From: Nostoc sp. NIES-4103
GTDB lineage: Bacteria > Cyanobacteriota > Cyanobacteriia > Cyanobacteriales > Nostocaceae
Direction: 5' to 3'
Length of the DNA stretch: 64,000 nt
NCBI RefSeq assembly: GCF_002368335.1
Contig: NZ_AP018288.1
Coordinates: 4,302,628 to 4,366,627, forward strand
This document shows, one piece after another, positions 53,373 to 61,218 of this stretch. Under the pieces are notes generated by a model that saw nothing but the letters and a program-made list of their open reading frames with translations, did no database searches and was not told the origin of the DNA. Every line of letters begins with the position of its first letter. Position 1 is the first letter of the stretch. The translations under genes were made by a program, and so were the position numbers.

Positions 53373-54662
53373 ATGAATCCAGTGCAATCGCTGCTGCAAG
53401 TTTTCGGTAGCCGCAAGATGGCGGCCTTATTACTACTAGGTTTTTCATCCGGTTTGCCATTGTTCTTAACTAGTAAGACCTTACAAGCTTGGATGACTGT
53501 AGAAAAGGTAGATTTAACAGCCATTGGCTTGTTTAGCCTTGTGGCTTTGCCCTACTCGTTGAAATTTCTCTGGTCGCCTTTGTTAGACAGATTTACACTG
53601 CCATTTTTGGGAAGGCGACGGGGTTGGTTAATTACACTTCAAGTCGGGTTATTAATAGCGATCGCCCTGATGGCTTTCCAACAACCCAAACAAACACTAC
53701 AGTTACTAGCAATCAACGCTTTTGCGATCGCTTTGTTTAGTGCAACTCACGATATTGCGGCTGATGCCTACCGCACTGACATTTTAGAAGAATTAGAACT
53801 AGGCGCTGGTGCAGCAGTTTTCGTTCTAGGTTATCGCATAGCACTATTGCTTACTGGGTCTTTGGCATTGATACTCGCTGATCGCCTACCCTGGTCATCA
53901 GTTTACTTATTAATGGCATTTGGCATGGCGATCGGCATGATTGGCACTTTGTTAGCACCAGAACCAAAGGCAATTCGTCCACCAGAAACCTTAGCCGCTG
54001 CCGTAATTTTACCTTTTGGCGAATTTTTCCAGCGTCAAGGTGTCCTCCAAGCCTTTTTGATTCTGGTATTCATCGTCCTTTACAAACTGGGCGATTCCTT
54101 TGTCAACAATATGTCCACACCCTTTTTGCTGCAAACCGGATTCACCCAAACCGATATTGGTGCAATTCAAGGTGGTCTAGGGCTGATTGCCACAATTGTT
54201 GGTACTCTCGCAGGTGGAGCAGTTTTGAGTAAAATTGGTCTTAATCGCTCACTTTGGGTGTTTGGCGGTTTACAAGCATTGAGTAACTTAGCTTACCTCT
54301 TACTTGCTCAAGTCGGTAAAAACTATCAAGCACTCGTGCTGACAATTAACATAGAAAACTTTTGTGCTGGATTAGGAACAGCAGCCTTTGTTGCCTTTCT
54401 GATGAACATGTGTAACCAGCGCTTTTCCGCCACCCAGTATGCTTTGCTCTCCAGTTTCATGGCTATCAGCCGTGATATTCTAGTAGCCCCCGCTGGCTCT
54501 TTAGCAAAAAGTACGGGTTGGCCATTATTTTTCATAATTAGTATTGTCGCTGCTATACCGGGACTACTTCTGTTGCCATTTTTTGCCCCCTGGAACTCTA
54601 AACCAGCGGCATTATCTAGACCAGGACTTGACGAAGAAGAGGATTTATGGGGAACCAAGTAG
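53373..54662 (+). CDS. AmpG-like MFS transporter
   Basis: A 12-span major facilitator protein of about 429 residues, related to AmpG, the muropeptide importer of cell wall recycling. The start SRKMAALLLLGFSSGLPLFL, the loop SPLLDRFTLPFLGRRRGW and the acidic HDIAADAYRTDIL segment fit the family. The open frame begins at 53292, but ATG 53373 (MNPVQSLLQVFGS) is the normal start. The C-terminal tail ends SRPGLDEEEDLWGTK and overlaps the next gene by 16 bp. Confidence 0.85.
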   Translation: MNPVQSLLQVFGSRKMAALLLLGFSSGLPLFLTSKTLQAWMTVEKVDLTAIGLFSLVALPYSLKFLWSPLLDRFTLPFLGRRRGWLITLQVGLLIAIALMAFQQPKQTLQLLAINAFAIALFSATHDIAADAYRTDILEELELGAGAAVFVLGYRIALLLTGSLALILADRLPWSSVYLLMAFGMAIGMIGTLLAPEPKAIRPPETLAAAVILPFGEFFQRQGVLQAFLILVFIVLYKLGDSFVNNMSTPFLLQTGFTQTDIGAIQGGLGLIATIVGTLAGGAVLSKIGLNRSLWVFGGLQALSNLAYLLLAQVGKNYQALVLTINIENFCAGLGTAAFVAFLMNMCNQRFSATQYALLSSFMAISRDILVAPAGSLAKSTGWPLFFIISIVAAIPGLLLLPFFAPWNSKPAALSRPGLDEEEDLWGTK

Positions 54663-55048
54663 TTATTATTGTCGGCACATTTATTCTCTTACTGACGGGT
54701 TTATTACTTGGCTACGTTCTCTCACAGTTAGTTCTAGGATTTCTAACGTTTAATTTACTAACTCTTTTCGGAACACTCAGTCTGATTTTAATTTTTGGTA
54801 CACTTTATTACGTTTTATTTTGGCAGTTAAAGAGAGAACAGTCACAAGTATTACCAGCACAAAGACCCACCCAAATCAACGAAAGCATCTCACAGAGTAA
54901 TCTCAAAAACAAGCTGATTGCTAAATTAGGTGGTGATGCAGTCGCAGCCGAACGGTTAATTGAACAGGCAAAACAGAACTATCCTGATATGCCTGAAAAC
55001 TGGTATCCCGAAAAAGTACTCGATGATTTAGAGCGCGATCAGCAGTAA
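54647..55048 (+). CDS. two-span membrane protein coupled to the AmpG-like gene
   Basis: A 133-residue protein with two hydrophobic segments (about 5-27 and 34-58), then a soluble tail with a helical end motif (LIAKLGGDAVAAERLIEQAK, and NYPDMPENWYPEKVLDDLER). The tail resembles small cyanobacterial proteins of unknown function. Its ATG overlaps the preceding gene by 16 bp, so it is co-translated with the transporter. Confidence 0.75.
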   Translation: MGNQVVIIVGTFILLLTGLLLGYVLSQLVLGFLTFNLLTLFGTLSLILIFGTLYYVLFWQLKREQSQVLPAQRPTQINESISQSNLKNKLIAKLGGDAVAAERLIEQAKQNYPDMPENWYPEKVLDDLERDQQ

Positions 55049-55152
55049 GTTGATGTTTCCCGTACTCAAAAAGTCGCTAAAATAAGTCAAGAAAAATTCA
55101 CAAATCTTCAGCTAGGTGATCAAAAAAGACCCTAGCTACTTGTAATCTACAT

Positions 55153-55332
55153 ATGGCTATTTTCCGTCAGTACATCGCCCCATTACTTGTAGTGTTGGTA
55201 TTTATATTTGCCCTAGTGGCAGTTAGCGCCCGCATCTTTCTTCCCTCTGATATGGCAGCCCCCGCACCCATTGAAGAAGTAGGTGTGAGTTTTTTACCCA
55301 CTCATACTCAGCCACTAATTGACCTTACTTAG
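55153..55332 (+). CDS. 59-residue single-span membrane peptide
   Basis: A small ORF starting ATG, MAIFRQYIAPLLVVLVFIFA, with one hydrophobic span (residues 8-30), then a short Pro/Ala-rich extracytoplasmic part and THTQPLIDLT at the end. The clean signal-anchor composition and codon use suggest that it is real. No family is recognised. It lies alone 104 bp after the AmpG-linked gene. Confidence 0.6.
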   Translation: MAIFRQYIAPLLVVLVFIFALVAVSARIFLPSDMAAPAPIEEVGVSFLPTHTQPLIDLT

Positions 55333-55628
55333 TGCTGAGTCAAATAAAAAGTACTCAGTACGAATGCACTAGGTACACGCCCCGCCCCTTGTGGGCGGTC
55401 TTTCAATGAACGCACTTTTCATTGTTAACTGTGAACAGGAAGCTAAAACAATTACAATAGGACATTTTTGATTTGTCAGTCCTAAGTAGTATGTTTGAGA
55501 TGCCTGCAACAGCCTTGTGATAAAGACTTTTAATCCCTTCGGGTTCAGCAGTTGCAAAGGCTGTCTCTTAACCGCAAGGGCGCACTGCTTCACCAAAATC
55601 TAAAATTTAAAATCCAAAATTTCTATCA
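55333..55628. other. 296-bp intergenic region
   Basis: Contains the GC-rich hairpin CGCCCCTTGTGGGCG (about 55382-55397), a possible terminator of the small membrane gene. The rest is a mosaic with TAAAATTTAAAATCCAAAAT repeat before the GNAT gene. No further gene is seen. Confidence 0.4.
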
Positions 55629-56192
55629 GTGTCTAAGCAACTGCTACCTGGATACTTTATTCGTCGTGGTTCAACATTAGAGCGATCGCTGCTGGTAAAG
55701 TTCATGCAGCGAAGTTACCAGTATCTATTCCCAAAGCAAGATTTTGCCCACCTAGCCCGAACAGTCGAACAATACCTTTCCAGTGACACACCCTTGTGGT
55801 GGGTAGATTTTTTAGGAGAGCAGGGGGGAAGGGGTGCAGGGGAAGATAAGGAAGAAAATTCCTCCTCATCCCCCCATCTCCCCATCCCCCCATCCCCCCA
55901 CTCCCCCATCGCCTGTCTCTGGGTGGGAAATGCCATAGATCAAGTCCGAGGCGATCGCCACGCTCACATTTTTCTGCTTTACGTCGAGCCAGAACATCGA
56001 CGGCGAGGAATTGGTACAGCTTTGTTGCGATATCTGGAAAATTGGGCAACTCAAAGAGGCGATCGCCAAATTGGATTACAGGTGTTTCAATCCAACCAAG
56101 CCGCTTTAAATCTTTACAGTCAACTCGGTTATGAAACCCAATCTCTGTGGATGGTAAAATCACTCAATAGCAATAAACAAACCGGTGCATAG
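55629..56192 (+). CDS. GNAT acetyltransferase with repeat-derived insertion
   Basis: A 187-residue N-acetyltransferase. The acetyl-CoA site is HIFLLYVEPEHRRRGIGTAL (Arg-Arg-Gly-x-Gly), followed by GLQVFQSNQAALNLYSQLGY. Between residues about 62 and 94 lies a low-complexity stretch (GEQGGRGAGEDKEENSSSSP, then HLPIPPSPHSPI) encoded by GGGGTGCAGG and CCCCATC tandem repeats, sitting between two strands of the core. The frame is kept. The start is GTG at 55629. The enzyme could still fold with this surface loop. Confidence 0.85.
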   Translation: MSKQLLPGYFIRRGSTLERSLLVKFMQRSYQYLFPKQDFAHLARTVEQYLSSDTPLWWVDFLGEQGGRGAGEDKEENSSSSPHLPIPPSPHSPIACLWVGNAIDQVRGDRHAHIFLLYVEPEHRRRGIGTALLRYLENWATQRGDRQIGLQVFQSNQAALNLYSQLGYETQSLWMVKSLNSNKQTGA

Positions 56193-56520
56193 AGTTAGCA
56201 TCCTATAGCGTGTTAGTTATGGCAATTCTCCTGCGGCTAAAAGTCAACGGGTCGCGGCGAGGAGTCCCCAACCAGATTTTTAATTGGTTGGGGAGGAACG
56301 CCGCTCCGGGACTGGGTATTGGGTATTGGGGATTGGGAAAAGTTTTTACAGGACTTGGGCGGGGTTTGAATCCCCGTCCACAGTCGTCCTCCCAGTCCCC
56401 AGTCCCCAGTTCAAATAGATGGGTGAGAAAGTGTACAATAATCCAACTAAAACCTATCAAGCTTTGACTTGGTGACGTGGGGGGTTACATAAAAATCCCA
56501 ACTGGGTATGCAAATAAAAT
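56193..56520. other. intergenic region with two hairpins and GGGTATT/CCCAGTC repeats
   Basis: CCCCAACCA (56266-56274) and TGGTTGGGG (56285-56293) form a perfect 9-bp stem, a possible GNAT terminator. GGGCGGGG (56357-56364) and CCCCGTCC (56372-56379) form another. Short GGGTATTGGGTATTGGGG and CCCAGTCCCCAGT repeats lie between and after them. No gene is seen. Confidence 0.5.
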
Positions 56521-57279
56521 ATGTATGACGAAGACGATTTAAGCTTACTCGATGCAGAGTCAGAGCTAGAAAGCCCCCTAGATAAAATGGAGCCACTCAC
56601 TGCTGATTCAGTTGTGGCAAAGCCCGATCCAGAAGTAATGCTAGCTCTTTTGGAAAATCCCCAACCGCAGCAAAGGATGCTAGCGGCTCGTGCTTTTTGT
56701 GATATTGAAGATACACGAGCTATTCCCTATCTGATTCGCTTATTAACTGATACCTGTCCTCTAGTGCGAGTCAGTGCTGCCTATGGTATCGGACGTAATC
56801 CCAGTCCAGATGCGGTGGAACCGTTAATTGCCCAACTGAACCGAGATTGGAATGGCTATGTGCGTAAAGGTGTAGTTTGGGCTTTAGGAAACTGCCGCGA
56901 TCGCCGTTCTTTAGCACCCCTAGCAAACGCCTTAAAAACTGATATTTCCGCAGTTCGTTTATGGTCTGCTAGTGCCCTGGCGCAAATGGCAGAGGTGGGT
57001 TATGAAGCAGTTGTTGGAGCCATCCCACCATTAATTGAAGCCTTAGTCCAAGACCCAGTAGCACCAGTGCGAAGTAACTGTGCTTGGACAATTGGACAGT
57101 TATGTCGGGAATTACCTTCTAACATAGTTTATGCCACAGCGATCGATGCCCTAATTCAAGCCTTTGCTGAAGACCAAGATTTGGGAGTGCGCGAAGATGC
57201 TAAAGCTTCACTGTTAGGCGTAGGCGATCCTCGCGGCTTGCAGCTGATTGAAACTCTAGAACAAGAAGGTTGGTTTTAA
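56521..57279 (+). CDS. HEAT-repeat protein (PBS lyase-type repeats)
   Basis: A 252-residue protein built of five or so HEAT-like repeats, for example AARAFCDIEDTRAIPYLIRL, VRVSAAYGIGRNPSPDAVEP and VRKGVVWALGNCRDRRSLAP, preceded by an acidic N-terminus. The repeats are like those in phycobilin lyases and NblB, but here they act more likely as a protein-binding scaffold. No lyase partner is nearby. A conserved hypothetical role in the photosynthetic apparatus is possible but not shown. Confidence 0.85.
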   Translation: MYDEDDLSLLDAESELESPLDKMEPLTADSVVAKPDPEVMLALLENPQPQQRMLAARAFCDIEDTRAIPYLIRLLTDTCPLVRVSAAYGIGRNPSPDAVEPLIAQLNRDWNGYVRKGVVWALGNCRDRRSLAPLANALKTDISAVRLWSASALAQMAEVGYEAVVGAIPPLIEALVQDPVAPVRSNCAWTIGQLCRELPSNIVYATAIDALIQAFAEDQDLGVREDAKASLLGVGDPRGLQLIETLEQEGWF

Positions 57280-57284
57280 GTTAC

Positions 57285-57440
57285 AGCAGGGGTAATGGGT
57301 AATGGGTAATGGGTAATGGGTAATGGGTAATGGGTAATAGTAAAATCCAATTCCCAATTCCCAATTCCCAATTCCCAATCCCCAATCCCCAATCCCCAAT
57401 CCCCAATTCCCAATCCCCAATCCCCAATTCCCAATTCCAT
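57285..57440. repeat. GGTAATG array and CCCAATT/CCCCAAT array
   Basis: Seven GGGTAATG-type units are followed by fifteen or so CCCAATT/CCCCAAT units. This is the longest array in the last 10 kb, lying between convergent genes. Confidence 0.88.
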
Positions 57441-57470
57441 AAAAAAATAAAACCCGCCGAAGCGGGTTCC
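57441..57470 (-). terminator. Rho-independent terminator of the 51-residue gene
   Basis: On the minus strand, AACCCGC-TTCG-GCGGGTT forms a 7-bp stem with a stable TTCG loop, followed by TTATTTTTTT. It lies 30 bp past the stop of the small gene at 57500. Confidence 0.85.
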
Positions 57471-57499
57471 ACACAACACTATGAACAACAAACTTTGAT

Positions 57500-57655
57500 T
57501 TAGCCGAAGTACCTAATTTCTGCTTCGAGTTGGCGAACTAGTCTTTCGTCACCCTTGGCTTTGGCTACTTCCAAGCGGTGTTCTATGTTTCTTTGAATAT
57601 TCAGTCTATGCATTTGCTTTGCTTGATTAGCAACTTGCAATCTGTTTTGGCTCAT
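57500..57655 (-). CDS. 51-residue basic helical protein
   Basis: A small protein, MSQNRLQVANQAKQMHRLNI onwards, then EHRLEVAKAKGDERLVRQLE and ending with a Tyr-Phe-Gly. It is one long charged helix. The open frame reaches 57703, but ATG 57655, preceded by AGGTAA, is the likely start. The well-formed terminator supports its being expressed. Function unknown; I have seen similar short proteins only in cyanobacteria. Confidence 0.65.
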   Translation of the reverse strand: MSQNRLQVANQAKQMHRLNIQRNIEHRLEVAKAKGDERLVRQLEAEIRYFG

Positions 57656-57767
57656 AAGATTACCTAGTTTAATTTTTTTCTTTATGTCTTGTTTCCCTAA
57701 CATAACACATATTTTGTAGCTGTTGTTACAGAAAAATCAAAATTAATATTAAATTAATTATTGAGTC

Positions 57768-58598
57768 ATGTCTACAAATCAAAATTCAGAGGCTTCACAA
57801 CGGCAGAAACCTTTGCACACAAGTGTTATTACTCTGCTGAGCGATTTTGGCGATCGCGATGTGTATGTAGGCGTGATCAAAGGAGTCATAGCCCAAATCA
57901 ACCCCAAGCTAGCCATAGTAGACTTAACACATCAGATTCCACCACAAAATATTGCCTCAGCTCGGTTTTGTCTGATGAATGCTTATGCTTATTTCCCAGT
58001 GGGTACAGTGCATGTAGCGGTGGTAGATCCAGGTGTGGGAAGCAGACGCAGAGCGATCGCCGTAGAATTTGCCCAAGGGTTTTTAGTAGGCCCAGATAAT
58101 GGCATATTCAGTGGAGTACTCAGTCAAAGTCCAGCGATCGCCGCAGTTGAACTTACAAATCTTAACTATTGGAGAACACCAAAACCCAGCAAAACTTTTC
58201 ACGGTAGAGATATCTTTGCACCAGTAGCAGCTCATCTGGCCAGTGGTGTTTCCCTCGAACAGCTAGGACAAGAAATTGATCCAGCAACTTTGGTACAGAT
58301 GAATATAACCAGCTGCAATCAGACAGCAAATGGTGTGGTAGGTTGCATTCAATACATAGATCACTTTGGCAACTTAGTCAGCAACATCCCAGAAAGTTAC
58401 GTGCAAGGTAAAACTTGGTCTGTGCAAGTTGCTGGCTTGACGATACCAGGTTGTGATACTTACACTGATGTTGAAGTAGGAGAGGCGATCGCTTTAGTGG
58501 GTAGTCACGGCTGGATAGAAATTGCCATCAATAGCGGTAATGCTCACTCACAGTTGCAAATCAACTTGCAAGATGGTCTATTAGTTATTAGTCATTAG
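57768..58598 (+). CDS. SAM hydrolase/adenosyltransferase (DUF62) family protein
   Basis: A 276-residue enzyme of the S-adenosylmethionine hydroxide adenosyltransferase family, which converts SAM and water into adenosine and methionine. Motifs: ITLLSDFGDRDVYVGVIKGV (with the nucleophile-binding Asp), HVAVVDPGVGSRRRAIAVEF and GPDNGIFSGVL, followed in the C-terminal domain by YIDHFGNLVSNIPE. The trimeric family is well known; the halide-using fluorinase branch is excluded only by family likelihood. Confidence 0.93.
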   Translation: MSTNQNSEASQRQKPLHTSVITLLSDFGDRDVYVGVIKGVIAQINPKLAIVDLTHQIPPQNIASARFCLMNAYAYFPVGTVHVAVVDPGVGSRRRAIAVEFAQGFLVGPDNGIFSGVLSQSPAIAAVELTNLNYWRTPKPSKTFHGRDIFAPVAAHLASGVSLEQLGQEIDPATLVQMNITSCNQTANGVVGCIQYIDHFGNLVSNIPESYVQGKTWSVQVAGLTIPGCDTYTDVEVGEAIALVGSHGWIEIAINSGNAHSQLQINLQDGLLVISH

Positions 58599-58660
58599 TC
58601 ATTAGTCATTAGTCATTAGTCATTGGTCATTGGTCATTGGTCATTAGTTATTAGACTAGG
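58588..58660. repeat. GTCATTA/GTCATTG array
   Basis: Nine tandem GTCATTA/G units directly after the SAM hydrolase stop, which is itself formed by the first TAGTCA unit. Confidence 0.85.
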
Positions 58661-58714
58661 TAGTAGGGTTGATTAACAAAATATAGCCAACTTAATTCTT
58701 ATCGCTGTTTTCCT

Positions 58715-59371
58715 ATGACTACGCAAACAATAACTGCACCAGAAGTTTATCAAGGTCAGTTTGGGGAATTTACAATTACCCAAAGCGATCGCACTGGCGT
58801 AATTATCTACCGCGCTGGTTTAATGGTAGCTGCACTCAGCTTTGCCATCGGCAGTGCTTTGGTATTGTTCAATCATAATTCATCGGTTTCCACCATATTA
58901 ACGCCTCTGTATGCCTGTTTTAGTCTCGCTTTAGGTGTCAGTTTATTGACCATCCATATCTACATGGCTTCACTGCACCGACTTTTGCAAGTTTTTTGGG
59001 CGATCGGTACTATTGCATCATTGATATTGGCACTTTCTAACAGTGAACCTCTGGCTGTGACTGTTTACAATCAGCCCATTACCTTATTTGGAGTTGGTTT
59101 TACTTTTGTTGCTTTGACAGGTATTTACTTCAAAGAAGCTTTTTGCTTCAACCGTCTAGAAACAAAAGTATTAACTGTCACAGTTCCACTACTATTGTTA
59201 GGACATTTAGTAGGGATTTTACCAACTCAGGCTGAACAAGTTTTATTAGGAATTTGGGCAACTTTATTCTTAGTGTTTGCCCTGCGGAAAGCACTGCAAG
59301 CAATTCCTCCAGATATTGGTGATAAGTCTGTGTTTGTTTATTTGAAACAACAGCGTTCAAGTAAGGTTTAA
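58715..59371 (+). CDS. DUF2301 family membrane protein
   Basis: A 218-residue integral membrane protein with six or so spans, found in cyanobacteria and plants. The soluble start YQGQFGEFTITQSDRTGVII YRAG and GVGFTFVALTGIYFKEAFCF with the conserved KEAFCFNR are the family marks. Function unknown. Its stop TAA overlaps the next gene's ATG by one base, so the two are translationally coupled. Confidence 0.82.
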   Translation: MTTQTITAPEVYQGQFGEFTITQSDRTGVIIYRAGLMVAALSFAIGSALVLFNHNSSVSTILTPLYACFSLALGVSLLTIHIYMASLHRLLQVFWAIGTIASLILALSNSEPLAVTVYNQPITLFGVGFTFVALTGIYFKEAFCFNRLETKVLTVTVPLLLLGHLVGILPTQAEQVLLGIWATLFLVFALRKALQAIPPDIGDKSVFVYLKQQRSSKV

Positions 59372-60060
59372 TGCAGAAAAAACATCAAAATAAAAAACTT
59401 CCAAAAATCCGGCTAATAAAACGCCAAGAAATATGGACATTGACGGCTCAGGGATGGGGAGTATTCTTTGCAAGTGTAATTGCTTTAATGTTTTTTGCAA
59501 TTACTAATTTACACCCATTTCTAGCCGTAACTTCCCCTGTGAAAGCAGCGGATACATTAGTTGTTGATGGCTGGCTCTCAGACAACGAAATAAAACAAGC
59601 TGCTGCTGAATTTCAACAACGTGGTTCCTATCGCCAAATCATTACCATAGGAAGTACAATAGAGCAAGGTTATTATCTGAGTGAATACAAAACCTTTGCA
59701 GAAATTACGGCAGCTACCTTAAACAAACTAGGTATCCCAAAAGAAAAATTAATACCTGTTTATAACCCTAAAGTAATTAGGAATCGTACTCATGAATCTG
59801 CTGTTACATTACTTCAGTGGATATTAAAGTCAAATTTACCGATAAAATCAATAAATCTGTTGACAGCTGACGCTCACGCCCGTAGAAGCTGGATGATTTT
59901 TAAAAATGTCTTTTATCCCCAAATTGAAGTGGGTATAATTGCTGCTAAACCACTAGATTATGACTCAAATAACTGGTGGAAAACTAGCGAAGGTGTACGG
60001 GTAACTATATCTGAAGCCATCGCTTATCTTTATGCTTTATTAGTTAGTTGGAAAACTTAA
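59371..60060 (+). CDS. YdcF/ElyC/SanA-family (DUF218) protein
   Basis: A 229-residue protein with one N-terminal membrane span (about residues 29-48), so the catalytic-fold domain faces the periplasm. The DUF218 start AADTLVVDGWLSDNEIKQAA, the middle IITIGSTIEQGYYLSEYKTF and the RNRTHESA motif with Thr-His-Glu are all present. Relatives act in envelope and peptidoglycan integrity. It is coupled to the DUF2301 gene. Confidence 0.85.
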   Translation: MQKKHQNKKLPKIRLIKRQEIWTLTAQGWGVFFASVIALMFFAITNLHPFLAVTSPVKAADTLVVDGWLSDNEIKQAAAEFQQRGSYRQIITIGSTIEQGYYLSEYKTFAEITAATLNKLGIPKEKLIPVYNPKVIRNRTHESAVTLLQWILKSNLPIKSINLLTADAHARRSWMIFKNVFYPQIEVGIIAAKPLDYDSNNWWKTSEGVRVTISEAIAYLYALLVSWKT

Positions 60061-60212
60061 AATTTAGTATGAAGTCTAACGTTTTTATAAATAAATAGTA
60101 AAACAAGAGCTTAAATACACTCTCCATAAAATAGAAAAACTTAATCTTGAATTGACCCAGCAATTCACAAAAGTGTGACGTAATTAAGTTTTTTGAAGAA
60201 GAACTCAGAAGT

Positions 60213-60350
60213 CAGAATTCAGGAGTCAGAATCACTCTTCGTCGGGGATTGGTGACCTTCACTCTTTGGAGGGGGTTTTAAACCCATTTATTCATCTACC
60301 AGTAGCACAGAATTCCCAAGCGAATTCTGGCTCCTGACTCCTGAATTCTG
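60213..60350. mobile_element. MITE-like element with 17-bp perfect inverted repeats
   Basis: CAGAATTCAGGAGTCAG (60213-60229) and CTGACTCCTGAATTCTG (60334-60350) are exact inverse copies. Inside, CAGAATTC (60308-60315) and GAATTCTG (60322-60329) form a further 8-bp hairpin. The 138-bp unit has no ORF. Confidence 0.55.
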
Positions 60351-60364
60351 TTTTATAAAACTAT

Positions 60365-60387
60365 AAAAAAAAACCCCAAAGGGGGCT
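60365..60387 (-). terminator. terminator of the cytochrome oxidase operon
   Basis: On the minus strand CCCC-TTT-GGGG is followed by nine Ts, about 43 bp after the ctaE stop. This is a short but canonical intrinsic terminator. Confidence 0.8.
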
Positions 60388-60429
60388 GATCTCGTTATTC
60401 GCGTGGAATGAATAACTAATAATTAATAC

Positions 60430-61056
60430 TCAAAGTAAATACAGCAATCCGAACAGAATAATCCAAATCACGTCAACAAAGTGCCAGTAGATTTCCGCAG
60501 CTTCAATCCCAAAGTGCTTTTCACTACTGTAGTGACCTTTCACGCGCGATCGCCACAACACTGCTACAATCGCTAAAACACCGATGGTAACGTGTAGTCC
60601 ATGGAAGCCAGTCAAAACGTAAAATGCACTGGCGAACAAGTTGGTAGTCAAACCAAATTCCAGATGTGTATATTCGTACACCTGTCCTACCAAGAAAATC
60701 GCACCCATCGCCGCAGTAATTGCCAACCAAGTACGCATACCGCGCGTATCATTTTTCTTGATAGCAGTATCAGCATTATGCATAACAAAACTGCTAGCAA
60801 TCAGATTGATGGTGTTAACACCAGGTAGCAACAGTTCCAACTCTGGGGTACCTTCTGGAGGCCACACAGGTAAGGTAGAACGGAAAGCTAAATAAGCTCC
60901 GAACAACCCCATAAAAATCATCCCTTCAGCAATCAGGAAGACAATTAGCCCAAACAGGCGATGGTCTGGATGTTCTTCGTGATGACCAACAGTTGCTTCT
61001 GCTGTGTGGTGATGATTCAGTTCAGTTTTCGCTGGGTCAATTGTTTGACTTTGCAT
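60430..61056 (-). CDS. ctaE: cytochrome c oxidase subunit III
   Basis: A 208-residue, five-span subunit of aa3-type oxidase. The start is soluble with His-rich residues (NHHHTAEATVGHHEEHPDHR), then LFGLIVFLIAEGMIFMGLFG, GFHGLHVTIGVLAI and EIYWHFVDVIWIILF (the conserved W-H-F-V-D). Together with ctaC and ctaD it forms the respiratory terminal oxidase of the thylakoid membrane. It is last in the minus-strand operon, ahead of the terminator at 60365. Confidence 0.95.
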   Translation of the reverse strand: MQSQTIDPAKTELNHHHTAEATVGHHEEHPDHRLFGLIVFLIAEGMIFMGLFGAYLAFRSTLPVWPPEGTPELELLLPGVNTINLIASSFVMHNADTAIKKNDTRGMRTWLAITAAMGAIFLVGQVYEYTHLEFGLTTNLFASAFYVLTGFHGLHVTIGVLAIVAVLWRSRVKGHYSSEKHFGIEAAEIYWHFVDVIWIILFGLLYLL

Positions 61057-61071
61057 GAATCTTTAATTAAG

Positions 61072-61216
61072 TGAGTGGGGACTGGTGACTGGGGACTGGT
61101 GACTGGGGACTGGCGACTGGTGACTGGGGACTGGTGACTGGGGACTAGGAAAGAGTTTTCTTAATACTCAATACCCAAAACCCTATACCCAGTACCCAAT
61201 ACCCAATCCCCAGTCC
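61072..61216. repeat. GGGGACTGGTGACT array and CCCAATAC array
   Basis: Fourteen-base GGGGACTGGTGACT units make up 61076-61147, followed by CCCAATACCCA-type repeats to 61212. The two blocks are loosely complementary and separate ctaE from ctaD. Confidence 0.85.
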
Positions 61217-61218
61217 CT

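Noticed and set aside
57256..57491. Minus-strand frames rich in NWELGIG/ITHYPLP
   Set aside because: Same artefact: the CCCAATT/GGTAATG arrays read through in three frames.
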